From positions 1 to 51,415 of the forward strand of contig JAAYTY010000044.1 in NCBI GenBank assembly GCA_012523605.1: a stretch of DNA of 51,415 nt, read 5' to 3'. Under the pieces are notes generated by a model that saw only the letters and a program-made list of their open reading frames with translations, was not told the origin of the DNA and did no database searches. Position 1 is the first letter of the stretch. The number at the start of each line of letters is the position of its first letter. The position numbers and the translations under genes are program-made. Origin of the DNA: Candidatus Fermentibacterota bacterium (GTDB lineage: Bacteria; Fermentibacterota; Fermentibacteria; Fermentibacterales; Fermentibacteraceae). Shown piece by piece: positions 8,172-17,921 of this stretch.

Positions 8172-9211
8172 GTGCCGCAGTGGAGTTATTCGCGCCGGGG
8201 CGCCTCTGTCTCTTCGGCGAGCATTCGGACTGGGCGGGCGGGCACAGGCGCTCGGACCCTTCCCTGACACCGGGTGAGTGCCTCGTGGTGGGGACCGACC
8301 AGGGGCTTTACGCGAGGGCTTCGGATGCACACGGGATCTTCGCCCTGTCGCAGATCGGTCCCGACGGTCGGAGGCGGCCTCCAGTCGAGTATCCGGCGGA
8401 TCCAGGGGCTCTGCGCAGGATCGCCCGGTCGGCCGGCTTCGACTCCTACGCGGCCGGTGTGGCCGCCCTGGTTCTGGAGCGGTTCCCCGGCCTGGGTCTC
8501 GGGCTCGAGATACACCGCCGGACCCTCCCTCTCGCGAAGGGGCTGTCCTCTTCGGCCGCGGTCTGCGTCCTGACCGCGAGAGCTTTCGACAGGATGCATT
8601 CGCTCGGCCTGTCCATACGCGAGGAGATGGAGCTGGCCTACCTCGGCGAGCTGCTCACGGGCTCCTCCTGCGGCAGAATGGACCAGGCGTGCGCATACGG
8701 CAGCGTGCCCGTCATCCTGAACTTCGACGGAGACAGCATGAGCATCAGGGAGATCAGGCCGTCCGGGCGCATCCATCTGCTCATCGTGGATCTCCATGCG
8801 GGAAAGGACACCAGGAGGATCCTGGCGGATCTCAACGCGGCCTTCCTTGCGGGGCGCGAAGGTATCCGGAGAGCGCTCGGCCCCCTGAACCTCTCGATGC
8901 TCCACAGAGCCGAGTCCGCTCTCGAGCAGGGCGATGCGGAAGGCCTGGGAGCGCTGATGACCGAAGCCCAGTCTGTCTTCGACTCCCTCGTCGCACCGGA
9001 ATGCCCGTCGGAGCTCGCGGCGCCGAAGCTCCACGCAGTGCTCTCGCACCGCGCGTCGCGCACACTGGCCTTCGGGGGAAAGGGCGTTGGATCCCAGGGC
9101 GACGGATCGGCCCAGCTCGTCTGCCGATCCGCGGAGGCCAGGCTCGAGCTGGCCGCCGTCCTGGAACGGGAAATGGGCGTCTCCTGCCTGGAACTCACCG
9201 TGGACCCGTAA
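8168..9211 (+). CDS. GHMP-family kinase (galactokinase/sugar-kinase-like)
   Basis: PGRLCLFGEHSDWAGG and LPLAKGLSSSAAVCV motifs; 4-bp overlap with AOR. Confidence 0.85.
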   Translation: MSAAVELFAPGRLCLFGEHSDWAGGHRRSDPSLTPGECLVVGTDQGLYARASDAHGIFALSQIGPDGRRRPPVEYPADPGALRRIARSAGFDSYAAGVAALVLERFPGLGLGLEIHRRTLPLAKGLSSSAAVCVLTARAFDRMHSLGLSIREEMELAYLGELLTGSSCGRMDQACAYGSVPVILNFDGDSMSIREIRPSGRIHLLIVDLHAGKDTRRILADLNAAFLAGREGIRRALGPLNLSMLHRAESALEQGDAEGLGALMTEAQSVFDSLVAPECPSELAAPKLHAVLSHRASRTLAFGGKGVGSQGDGSAQLVCRSAEARLELAAVLEREMGVSCLELTVDP

Positions 9212-9309
9212 CGCCGCGAACTCGATGCGTCGCCGGCGCCGCTTGCGCGGAATGCGTGCGCGAAACGGGACCGGTCAACGCTTCGCAGGCGGACCCGCCG
9301 GAACAGGGG

Positions 9310-10206
9310 TCAGCGGCCGGGTATGGGGCTCCCGTGCGATGCGCCGGGCGCCTCGAGCTGGAAGAACCGGGCCCATTCCACCATCTGATAGCCGGCGTTC
9401 TCCAGGAGTCTCAGCGAGGGCCCCTCGCCGGACGGTATCGTCTGACGGGTCCGCACCACACCCCTTTCCCTCAGGAGGTGGAGACCCTTGAGGAGAAGCG
9501 CCCTGCCGATCCCCCTCCCCCTCACGTGGGGCATGATGCCGAGGAAGTAGAAGGCTCCCTCGCGCGGATCCAGCTTGTCCACGCGGGCGAGCAGCACGCC
9601 TGCCGGCTGGCCGCCCATTCGCGCCAGCCTGAAGAGCTCAGGATCGAACTTCGCGCTCCTGCGCCAGGCGGGGATGTACCCCGCGAAGTCCACTTCGCCC
9701 CATCCGGTGCCCCTGGCGCAGGCCGAGGCTACGGATACGAACAGGTCGTCCCCCGCCTCGTCTATGCTCTCGGAAAACAGCTCTGGGGGATCCGGCAGGT
9801 CCTCGAGGGTGCGCGTGAGGATGGTGCTGTCCCGGCAGTACCTGAAGCCGAGGTTCCGATAGATCTCCTGGAGAGCTATCCTCTCCTCCTTCGTCTGGTC
9901 CGAATAGACGGCGGCCACTACGAGGCTGCTCTTCGAGGAGGCATTGCGGGTTGCCTCGGCCACCAGGAACGCGTCGAGCTCCGGACTGGACGTCCGGCCA
10001 TGGGCGGGATGCGGCACCCCTATCAGGATCTCTCCATCGGACCTGGGGTGCCCGGCGTATATGAAGCCTGCCGGGCTGCCGTCGGAATCGAAGGCGCCGA
10101 GATAGGCCCCATCGAAGAACTCGTCCAGGGCGAATCCCAGAAGCTGGCCGGACAGGAACGAGACGAGGTCGCGCCTCTCGAGGAACCTGGATGTGAATGT
10201 GGTCAT
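9310..10206 (-). CDS. GNAT-family N-acetyltransferase
   Basis: GIMPHVRGRGIGRALLLKGLHLLRERG acetyl-CoA binding motif; SD GGGAGG before ATG. Confidence 0.82.
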   Translation of the reverse strand: MTTFTSRFLERRDLVSFLSGQLLGFALDEFFDGAYLGAFDSDGSPAGFIYAGHPRSDGEILIGVPHPAHGRTSSPELDAFLVAEATRNASSKSSLVVAAVYSDQTKEERIALQEIYRNLGFRYCRDSTILTRTLEDLPDPPELFSESIDEAGDDLFVSVASACARGTGWGEVDFAGYIPAWRRSAKFDPELFRLARMGGQPAGVLLARVDKLDPREGAFYFLGIMPHVRGRGIGRALLLKGLHLLRERGVVRTRQTIPSGEGPSLRLLENAGYQMVEWARFFQLEAPGASHGSPIPGR

Positions 10207-10228
10207 CTCGAACCTCCCGAGGATTCGG

Positions 10229-11551
10229 TCACCTAATGTATCCGAGCCCCCTCAGAGCCCTGTCAACAGTCTCCCTGAAGGTGACCTGGGCGGGTCTGCC
10301 GAGTGCGGGCGTGGCCCAGTAGGCAGTGACCGCGGACAGATCCTCCTCGTCCGCGGGGAAGGGCGAAATCTCGCCCGGATCCGCCTCCAGATCGTAAACG
10401 ACGGCCGTGCTGTCGCCGGGAATCCAGATCACCTTCCGCCCCTCCCCCGTGACCGAGGCCATGTCATCGGCCCTCCAGAGCATGCCGCTCGCCGGAATCC
10501 AGCCTCCGCCCGCCGCGCTGCGCAGATCTCCGCCGGGGAGCCCGCCGGAGGTCTCGAGTCCGCAGACCGACGCGAGCGTGGGGAATATGTCCATCTGGGA
10601 GCAGGGAGCGTCGCACTCCACTCCCTTGTCGAATCCGGGCCCGGAAATGACGAGAGGGACGTGGACGCTGGTCTGGAAGAGATTGTTGCCGTGCTCTATG
10701 AAGCCGTGCTCCATGAACTCCTCGCCGTGGTCGGCGACTACGACCACAACCGTGTTCGACGACAGCCCCCTGCTCCTGAGCCCTTCGAGAAGCACTCCCA
10801 CGGCCGCATCCGTGAAGGCGATCTCGCCGTCGTAGAGGCCGATCAGGTTCTCCAGACCCTCGGGCGGGATCACCTCTTCTCCGGCGTTGACGGCCACCAG
10901 CCGCTGAACGCCGCCCCATCCGGAGTCGTACTCGCCTTCGTAGGAGGAATCGGTGAACATGGAGTCCCAGGGGGGCGGCGGCTCGTACTTCATGTGCGCA
11001 TCGTAGAAGTGTACCAGAGCGAAGAACGGAACTCCTGGCGATGTGTCGAGCCACGCGAGAAACGCCTCCGTCGTCTCGGCGGCCCTTCGATCGCTCCCTG
11101 CTCCGGCGAATCCCCGGCAGTCGAAATGATCGAACCCCCGGTGGAAGCCGAAGTCCTCAGAGAGAAAGACCACGTTCACGAAGGCCGCCGTCGCGTACCC
11201 GGCGGAATGGAAGGCCGCCGGCATATACTCTATTGCCGGATCCACCCCGTAGAAGGCCCCTCCCCTGAAGCCGGCTCCGTGCTCGCGGGGCGATAGCCCG
11301 GTGAGAATCGAGGCTGCCGCCGGAAGGGTCCACGAACTCTGGGACTGGCATCGGAGAAAAAGGGTTCCCGCACCGGCCAGGCTGTCTATGAACGGCGTGG
11401 TGGCGCGCCGGTATCCGTAGCACGAGAGATGGTCGGCACGCACGGTGTCCAGGATTATCAGCACCACGTTCGGTCCATCGGGGCCGCGCCGGCAGGAGAC
11501 CGCGGACAGAACCGCCGCCAGGCAGGCTGCACATGCGAGGATCCGATTCAT
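10229..11551 (-). CDS. Sulfatase/alkaline-phosphatase-superfamily predicted lipoprotein
   Basis: Signal with SAVSC lipobox; PNVVLIILDTVRADHLSCYGY, SSWTLPAAASILTGLSPREHG, VVVADHGEEFMEHG. Confidence 0.87.
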   Translation of the reverse strand: MNRILACAACLAAVLSAVSCRRGPDGPNVVLIILDTVRADHLSCYGYRRATTPFIDSLAGAGTLFLRCQSQSSWTLPAAASILTGLSPREHGAGFRGGAFYGVDPAIEYMPAAFHSAGYATAAFVNVVFLSEDFGFHRGFDHFDCRGFAGAGSDRRAAETTEAFLAWLDTSPGVPFFALVHFYDAHMKYEPPPPWDSMFTDSSYEGEYDSGWGGVQRLVAVNAGEEVIPPEGLENLIGLYDGEIAFTDAAVGVLLEGLRSRGLSSNTVVVVVADHGEEFMEHGFIEHGNNLFQTSVHVPLVISGPGFDKGVECDAPCSQMDIFPTLASVCGLETSGGLPGGDLRSAAGGGWIPASGMLWRADDMASVTGEGRKVIWIPGDSTAVVYDLEADPGEISPFPADEEDLSAVTAYWATPALGRPAQVTFRETVDRALRGLGYIR

Positions 11552-11552
11552 G

Positions 11553-14135
11553 TCAGTGACCCGCCTCCAGCCAGTTGGATCCACTGCCGCACTCCACTGC
11601 AAGAGGCACCTCGAGGCAGGCGGCAGACTCCATCTCGTTCCTCAGCATCTCCGTGAGCTCCCCTGCGGCTTCCCGGGGACAGGCCGCGACCAGCTCGTCG
11701 TGGACCTGCAGGACGAGACCTGCTTCCGGCATTTCCCGGGCGATCCGCGCATGCGCCTTGATCATGGCGAGCTTCATCATGTCCGCGGCGGATCCCTGGA
11801 TGGTGGTGTTCATGACCATCCGCTCCAGGCCCTTCCTGACGCTCCCCTTCGACGAGGCGAGATCGGGGAAGAACCTCCTGCGGCCCAGGAGAGTCCTGGT
11901 CTCGCCGGCCGCCTCGGCTTCGGAAAAGCATCTCCTGTAGAACTCCTCGACCTCCGGATAGGTTTCGAAGTACCGGTTGATGATCCCGGCGGCCTCGTCC
12001 CTCGAGATGCCCAGCCTCTGGGCCAGCCCGTGCGGCGTGATCCCGTACACGATCGAGAAGTTCACCTCCTTGGCCTTCCGCCTGTGCTCGAAGGATGCGT
12101 CGCCGAAGACGGCCATGGAGGTCTCGGAGTGTATGTCCCTGCCGGAGCGGTAGGCGCTCCTGAGCCTCCCCTCGCCGGCCATGTGGGCCAGTATGCGGAG
12201 CTCTATCTGAGAGTAGTCGAGGCTGACGAGCACTTCGTCCGCCCCGCCTGCCCTGAAGCACTTCCTGACCCGCCTGCCGCGCTCGGTCCTTATCGGGATG
12301 TTCTGGAGGTTGGGGTTGCTGGAGCTGAGCCTTCCTGTCGCGGTGACGGCCTGGTTGAACCTCGTGTGGATCAGGCCCGTAACCGCCGAGACGAATCCGG
12401 GAAGCCTCTCCACGTAGGTCGAGAGGAGCTTCGCGAGCTCCCTGTGCTCGATCACCGCCTCGACGAAGGGGTGGCGTCCCCTCAGGCTCTGGAGCACTGT
12501 GATGCTCGACGAATCGGCTCCCCCTCCGGTCTTTCTGAGCCTGGGCAGCTTCAGCGTTTCGAAGAGCACAGCGGAGACCTTCGACGGGCTGTTGAGGTTG
12601 ACTCTGGTCCCCACGAGGTCGCCCGCCCGCTGTTCGATCTCCGAGAGCGCTTCGGAGAACTCCCGCCTCAGAGCACCGAGGGCTTCCATGTCGAGGGCCA
12701 CTCCCCTCCTCTCCATGGCGACGAGTATCCGTGCCAGGGGGAGCTCTACGTCCCTGTAGAGAGCAAGGAGCCGGGCGTCACGTTCCAGGGCCTTCGTCGA
12801 ATCTAGGCAGCCCGCGAGGGCGGCCAGGGCCCTCTCCCCCGGATCCTGCGGAACTGCGCGGACAGCGGGCGTCCCGCGCGATGCGGCATGGGCCCCGTCA
12901 GCTTCCTCTGGCGCCGGCTCCGCCGGACCCGGGGACAGGACGTAATCGAGAAGGGACAGGTCGTGCTCCTGCCTCACCCAGTCTATCCCGCAGCTCGCCA
13001 GGCCGTGGAGGACGGGCTTCAGATCTGTGGAGGCCAGCCCCGCCCTGCCCGCGAGTCCTCGGAGCAAAGCCGAGTCGCTCTGCACCGAGATGTCGAGGAT
13101 CCTGGAGCGGCCGGGCGCCCAGGCCGCCGCGAATCCGCCGGGGGCCATGTTGATGTCGGAAGGCGGTCTCACGAGCTCTACGGCCACCATGCCTGACACT
13201 TCCTCGAGATCGTCCGGCAGCCCCGCTCCGGCGGAGGCTCCGTCCGGAGAAGGCGGCGGGGGCGCGGCGGATCTGACGGACGTCAGCCGCTCCACGGCCT
13301 TCTTCAGCCCGAGCTTCTCGAGCATGGGGATCGCCGCAGGATCCGGCCTCGAGGGTCTGAGGGACTCGATGTCCAGCCCGGGCAGGGCATCCCTCCTGAG
13401 CTCCACGAGCCTCCGGCTGAGCATCACCGCATCCCGGCCCTCGACGAGACGTCTCCTCAGCGAAGGCGGGGAGATTGATTCGATCGAGGCATACACCGCC
13501 TCCAGACTGCCGTACTCCGCAAGGAGCTTCGCGGCGGTCTTGGGGCCTATGCCCCTGGCTCCGGGTACGTTGTCGCTGGAATCGCCCGCGAGGGCGAGCA
13601 GGTCGGCGACCTGGCCTGCCTCGACCTCGATGACGGCGGGAACCTCCGCGGGCCCTACCCTGTTCGCCGCCCTTCCGGGCTTCCCGGGCTGGAAGACTGT
13701 GACTCCGTCTTCAACGAGCTGGAGCAGATCCTTGTCGGAGGAGAGTATGAGCACTTCGATCCCCCTGATGCGGGCGGCGGCCGCCGCCGATGCGATGAGG
13801 TCGTCGGCCTCGAATCCCTCTCTCCTCAGTACGGGGATGCCCATCGCCTCGAGCAGGACCGGGGCGGCTCTCGCCTGAGGCGCCAGATCGTCGGGCATGG
13901 GCGGCCTGTTGGCCTTGTACTCTTCGTAGATCGCGTTCCTGAAGCCTGGCCCCGGGTGGTCGAATGCGGCGGCGGCGAACTCCGGGGAATGCCTGGCCAC
14001 CAGGCTCTGGATCTCGTTCAGCATGTGGGCGAGCCCGCTGGTGACTGTGCCGTCGGGAGCCCTGAGGGGATTCGATATCATCGCGAAGTGTCCCCTGTAC
14101 AGGACGCCCATCGAGTCCACCAGAAGGAGCTTCAC
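11553..14135 (-). CDS. polA: DNA polymerase I (GTG start)
   Basis: 5'-nuclease domain (EEYKANRPPMPDDL, GARGIGPKTAAKLL) and polymerase motifs (LDYSQIELRILAH, RRKAKEVNFSIVYG, LQVHDELV). Confidence 0.96.
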   Translation of the reverse strand: MKLLLVDSMGVLYRGHFAMISNPLRAPDGTVTSGLAHMLNEIQSLVARHSPEFAAAAFDHPGPGFRNAIYEEYKANRPPMPDDLAPQARAAPVLLEAMGIPVLRREGFEADDLIASAAAAARIRGIEVLILSSDKDLLQLVEDGVTVFQPGKPGRAANRVGPAEVPAVIEVEAGQVADLLALAGDSSDNVPGARGIGPKTAAKLLAEYGSLEAVYASIESISPPSLRRRLVEGRDAVMLSRRLVELRRDALPGLDIESLRPSRPDPAAIPMLEKLGLKKAVERLTSVRSAAPPPPSPDGASAGAGLPDDLEEVSGMVAVELVRPPSDINMAPGGFAAAWAPGRSRILDISVQSDSALLRGLAGRAGLASTDLKPVLHGLASCGIDWVRQEHDLSLLDYVLSPGPAEPAPEEADGAHAASRGTPAVRAVPQDPGERALAALAGCLDSTKALERDARLLALYRDVELPLARILVAMERRGVALDMEALGALRREFSEALSEIEQRAGDLVGTRVNLNSPSKVSAVLFETLKLPRLRKTGGGADSSSITVLQSLRGRHPFVEAVIEHRELAKLLSTYVERLPGFVSAVTGLIHTRFNQAVTATGRLSSSNPNLQNIPIRTERGRRVRKCFRAGGADEVLVSLDYSQIELRILAHMAGEGRLRSAYRSGRDIHSETSMAVFGDASFEHRRKAKEVNFSIVYGITPHGLAQRLGISRDEAAGIINRYFETYPEVEEFYRRCFSEAEAAGETRTLLGRRRFFPDLASSKGSVRKGLERMVMNTTIQGSAADMMKLAMIKAHARIAREMPEAGLVLQVHDELVAACPREAAGELTEMLRNEMESAACLEVPLAVECGSGSNWLEAGH

Positions 14136-15058
14136 GAAACCTCCGAAGCCCTTCCGAGAAGAGCTCTGCATGCCTCCAGGACCGTCTCCGGCTTCACGGA
14201 AGCGAGGCAGGGGGCCGGAACGGATGAGCATGCACGTCTGAAGCAGGGAGAGCACTCCATCTCCGGGGCGACCGAAGCCGTGAGACGGCCTCGCGGGGCA
14301 GTCCACTCCGGGGAGGTCGAGCCGAAGACCGCGACCGAAGGCACTCCCAGCGCCGCGGCGAGATGGATACCCCCGGAATCGTTCCCGAGGGCCTCGACCG
14401 CCGAGAGAAGCTCGGAACAGAGCGCGGGGAGGTCGAGATCGGTTTTCACGACGGAACCGGGGACATCCGCGGCCAGGCTGGAAAGCAGGCCGGCCTCGGA
14501 GGGCCGGCCGTAGAACACCGCAGGGATCCCCAGCTCGTTCGACAGCACGCTCGAAACCTCGGCGAAGCCGCCCCAGCGCTTCGCCGGACCGAAGGCGGCC
14601 CCTGCGAAGACCGCGATGTGCGGAGAGCCCGACGGCTCTGCCGAAGGTGCGGGAACGGACGATGGTTCTTCATCCGCGAGCCTGCAGAGCCTGGCGTAGT
14701 CGAGCGAGTGATGGTGCCCCCTTCCCTTCAGCGGGCGGAGCGTCCTTGTGAGAAGAGGCCTTCGCATCTGCGTTGAATGACCCATGCGCACAGGTATCCC
14801 GGCGGTGAAGCCCTCCAGGGCCGATCTGAAGGAGTCCGTCAGAAGCAGCAGGGAGTCGTACTCGCCCCGCCCAGGCCTGTCCGGGGCTGCGATCAGCGGA
14901 ACCCCGGGAAAGAACACCGGCAGGAGGCCCGCGACGCGCCGGTGCGCCCAGAATGTGGTCCTCGGATGCCTCGACGCGAGCCCTGACAGGCTCTCCAGGC
15001 TCATGACGAGGTCGCCCAGCCAGTTCGGGACCCGTACCAGCAGGCGGTTCATCACCAT
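14132..15058 (-). CDS. GT9 / ADP-heptose:LPS heptosyltransferase-like glycosyltransferase
   Basis: LVRVPNWLGDLVMSLESL and ALGNDSGGIHLAAALGVPSVAVFGSTSPEWTAP. Confidence 0.9.
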   Translation of the reverse strand: MVMNRLLVRVPNWLGDLVMSLESLSGLASRHPRTTFWAHRRVAGLLPVFFPGVPLIAAPDRPGRGEYDSLLLLTDSFRSALEGFTAGIPVRMGHSTQMRRPLLTRTLRPLKGRGHHHSLDYARLCRLADEEPSSVPAPSAEPSGSPHIAVFAGAAFGPAKRWGGFAEVSSVLSNELGIPAVFYGRPSEAGLLSSLAADVPGSVVKTDLDLPALCSELLSAVEALGNDSGGIHLAAALGVPSVAVFGSTSPEWTAPRGRLTASVAPEMECSPCFRRACSSVPAPCLASVKPETVLEACRALLGRASEVS

Positions 15059-15945
15059 CCCTGCCTCAGCAGGGTGGTCCATTGAGCAGAGAGGTCCGAG
15101 GCGCTTCGGGCGGGCTCCCTGCCCCAGTCGGGAAACGATCCCCTCCTGTCGAGACCTACCACCGGCACGCCGAAGGCGCCGGCCTCGGCCCAGAGCCCCC
15201 TGGTATCGGCGAGGACCGCCGATGCCCCAGCCGTTACCGCGGCCCTCACGGCACGCCCCTCGGAGGCTACCGCGCTCTCCCGGCCGGAGACCTGGACCAC
15301 GCGGAGCGGGATCTCGGCGCCGAATCGCCTCATGACCCGCAGCATTCCGCCGTCTGCGGCTATATAGGGAAGGGACCGGCCGGAGACAGGCGCGAGGATC
15401 TCCGAAGCCCTGGCCGAGTCGTCCGGCAGGGAGACCGGCTTCCAGGATCTGTCCGGGGATATCCCCAAGGCTTCGCACATTCCGTGGACGGTTTCGGGAA
15501 CCGGCCTCGGGGACAGCCTGACTTCGAGATTGGCGGATGCCGTTCGGACTGCGGAAACCCTCACCCGGGCGCCGGTTCTCTGAAGCAGGCCGGAGGCGGC
15601 CCTGCCCGAGGATACGCAGAATGCGACGGATCCGTCTCCGGCGCACCCTTTCCAGCGCTCCCCGACGGCGATCCTGTCGCGCCCGTAGGGAGAAGCGAGC
15701 GGAAGCCTCGGGAGGAGGTTGAGGAGATCCAGCTCCTCCTCCGGAACCACCGCGGTGATCTCGGCGCAGGCGTAATGCCTGATCAGGTTGTTCATGAGGA
15801 GCAGACCGGCCCAGATGTCGCCCGGCTCGGTACCGACCACGACGGCGATCGCGGAAGGGGCTTCGAGCGCCGACGGGAAGGCGAACGCCGGGGAATCCGC
15901 CTTGTGCAGCTTCGGCATCCAGCGGGAAAGAAGCGGCAGTCTCAT
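15052..15945 (-). CDS. Divergent GT9-like protein
   Basis: GDIWAGLLLMNNLIRHYACAEITAVVPEEE and ADTRGLWAEAGAFGVPVVGLDRRG; overlaps GT9 gene. Confidence 0.55.
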   Translation of the reverse strand: MRLPLLSRWMPKLHKADSPAFAFPSALEAPSAIAVVVGTEPGDIWAGLLLMNNLIRHYACAEITAVVPEEELDLLNLLPRLPLASPYGRDRIAVGERWKGCAGDGSVAFCVSSGRAASGLLQRTGARVRVSAVRTASANLEVRLSPRPVPETVHGMCEALGISPDRSWKPVSLPDDSARASEILAPVSGRSLPYIAADGGMLRVMRRFGAEIPLRVVQVSGRESAVASEGRAVRAAVTAGASAVLADTRGLWAEAGAFGVPVVGLDRRGSFPDWGREPARSASDLSAQWTTLLRQGW

Positions 15946-16619
15946 CGGGATATGACCTCCAGGAGGCCCCGGGCGAGATCGGCCATCGCTGGATCCACTG
16001 CCTCCTGTCCGGCAAGCGACTGCAGGATGGGGACGGCCTGTCCGTCTGACCCGGCGGCATGGAGGGTCATCGCCCGGGAATACGCGGCGAGCCCTTCGCC
16101 GGGAAAGGAGTCGGCCATCAGAGAGGAGAGTTCCAGCGCATCCTCGATCCTTCCGGCCTGGAGGAGGGCGAAGCAGAGGTCGACCGCGCTCAGGAAGCGC
16201 CGGCGGCGGGTGTTCCCTTCGCGCAGGGATGCAGTCAGCTCGGCGCACGCATCCTCGCCCATCCCGCGATACACGAAAGCCGTCCCGGCGGCGCGGTGTT
16301 CGAGCCAGGGCTCCCCCTCGACGCGCCCGAGCCATTCGACCGCAAGCCTCTCGAGGCCGCAGGTCCATGCAAGGCGCGCCCTCCAGTAGAGGACGAGGGA
16401 GCTGTCGCAGCCGATGGCCTCCAGATCCTCGATCAGCCACTCGGCCCTGTTCGCATGCCCGGCATAGAGCGCCTCCTCCAAGAGCCTGCCCAGGATTCTC
16501 GCCTGGCCCTGCAGGTCGCCCTTCTCCTGCCAGGCCGCCCCGGCCCGCGCCAGCTCTCCGCCCTCCTCGAGCTCGAGTGCTCCTGCGGCCAGTACGGCCG
16601 CCAAGATCAGCGCCGTCAC
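15942..16619 (-). CDS. Predicted secreted repeat (TPR/Sel1-like) protein
   Basis: N-terminal signal-like MTALILAAVLAAGA followed by Ala/Leu-rich helical repeats; 4-bp overlaps. Confidence 0.5.
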   Translation of the reverse strand: MTALILAAVLAAGALELEEGGELARAGAAWQEKGDLQGQARILGRLLEEALYAGHANRAEWLIEDLEAIGCDSSLVLYWRARLAWTCGLERLAVEWLGRVEGEPWLEHRAAGTAFVYRGMGEDACAELTASLREGNTRRRRFLSAVDLCFALLQAGRIEDALELSSLMADSFPGEGLAAYSRAMTLHAAGSDGQAVPILQSLAGQEAVDPAMADLARGLLEVISR

Positions 16620-17218
16620 TTCGGGAACCTCACGAGAAGGCGCCTGACCAGCCTCAGGTAGCCAGCGGCGCCGAAGACGACGGCGGCCAGAGTGAGGTAG
16701 CCCGAAACTTCCGCGATCTTGAGATAGACGCCCTTCCCCGTGAATGCGGATGCGCCCGCGGCGGAGGAGGCCAGGACATAGCTGAAGATGTGGACCAGCT
16801 TCTCTCCGGTCGGAACTGCGATCAGCGGCCTGCCCGTTCCCCAGGAGACGATGGTCGTGGCCAGAAGGACCACCAGGTGGTAGCCGGCGACCACCGGAGC
16901 CACGATGGCCGTGTGAGGAGCGCCCGCGATGGACAGCACCAGCAGGGATACGGCCAGGAACACCTTGTCCGCCAGGAAGTCGAGGATCTTGCCCTCATAG
17001 CTGCATCTCCTGATGCGTCTGGCCAGCCAGCCGTCGAGATAGTCCGAGAGGGCGGCTCCGAGAACCAGCCAGAAAAGCGCGACGGGAGTCAGACCCAGAT
17101 GGATGGAGAGGATCATGACAAGCGCCGCGGCCAGCCGGGCACCGCTCAGGGCCGCGGGGAGGGGATGGATCCCCCTCCTTGCAGCCGCAGGCGTCGAAGA
17201 CGTGGATTCACCTGGCAT
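16616..17218 (-). CDS. pgsA: CDP-alcohol phosphatidyltransferase (phosphatidylglycerophosphate synthase-like)
   Basis: Complete signature DYLDGWLARRIRRCSYEGKILDFLAD (DxxDGxxAR...GxxxDxxxD). Confidence 0.88.
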   Translation of the reverse strand: MPGESTSSTPAAARRGIHPLPAALSGARLAAALVMILSIHLGLTPVALFWLVLGAALSDYLDGWLARRIRRCSYEGKILDFLADKVFLAVSLLVLSIAGAPHTAIVAPVVAGYHLVVLLATTIVSWGTGRPLIAVPTGEKLVHIFSYVLASSAAGASAFTGKGVYLKIAEVSGYLTLAAVVFGAAGYLRLVRRLLVRFPK

Positions 17219-17921
17219 CCTGCACACCCGCCGTCGAGAACATCGAGTCCAGTTCGCTGACCGCCACCCAGTCCCGTCCCTCGGGCATGGACAGCCCGGG
17301 AAATCTCGCGGAGAGCCTCTCCAGATCCTCGGAGGAAACGAGCTCGCTGCCGAGGAATCCTCCTCCCGGGGCGAGGGACATCCATCCCGCGGCGATAACC
17401 GTGGCGATGGTCGGGCCGTAATCGTCGCCCTCCAGGTCCGGCGGGGGCTCCGGGAGCATGACAGCGTAGCTGTACAGGTCATGCCTTCCGAACCAGGCCG
17501 CAGCCAGTGCCAGATCCCGCCTGTTGGCCGGCAGGAGGATGCCCATCCCCTCCATGCAGGCTTCGGCGCGTTCTATGCAGCCCGATCCGACGAGGAAAAG
17601 AACAAGCGGGACGAGCGCCGTCCTGTCACCCGCCAGCAGCCTCTCACGCAGGGCGCGTTCCATGTCCACGCCTTCCGACACCAGGATCTCCGGAACCGAG
17701 GAGGGAGTGGCATAGGGGGGTCTGTAGCCGGCGGTATCGAAATCGGGACCGAACCTGTCGATCAGGTTCAGCATCTGCCTGGCCTGATGCCCTGGTGCGA
17801 GCTGACGGTCCGTTATGCCGCCCGTTCTGAGAACCCATTCGAGGGAGTCGCCGGCCTGGACGCTCCCGCTCGAGACGCCTGCGATGACCAGAACCGAGGC
17901 CAGCAGCGCGAGAAGCGGCAT
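17208..17921 (-). CDS. Predicted exported protein of unknown function
   Basis: MPLLALLASVLVIAGVSSGSVQA signal-like N-terminus; ATG overlaps the tRNA CCA. Confidence 0.6.
   Translation of the reverse strand: MPLLALLASVLVIAGVSSGSVQAGDSLEWVLRTGGITDRQLAPGHQARQMLNLIDRFGPDFDTAGYRPPYATPSSVPEILVSEGVDMERALRERLLAGDRTALVPLVLFLVGSGCIERAEACMEGMGILLPANRRDLALAAAWFGRHDLYSYAVMLPEPPPDLEGDDYGPTIATVIAAGWMSLAPGGGFLGSELVSSEDLERLSARFPGLSMPEGRDWVAVSELDSMFSTAGVQDAR

Noticed and set aside
9212-9309. Possible bidirectional terminator between GHMP kinase and GNAT
   Set aside because: GC-rich palindromic bits exist, but no convincing stem plus T-run on either strand.
8278-10236. 652-aa plus-strand ORF spanning the GHMP kinase and antisense to GNAT
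   Set aside because: Arg/Gly/Pro-rich shadow frame of two recognisable genes on other frames.
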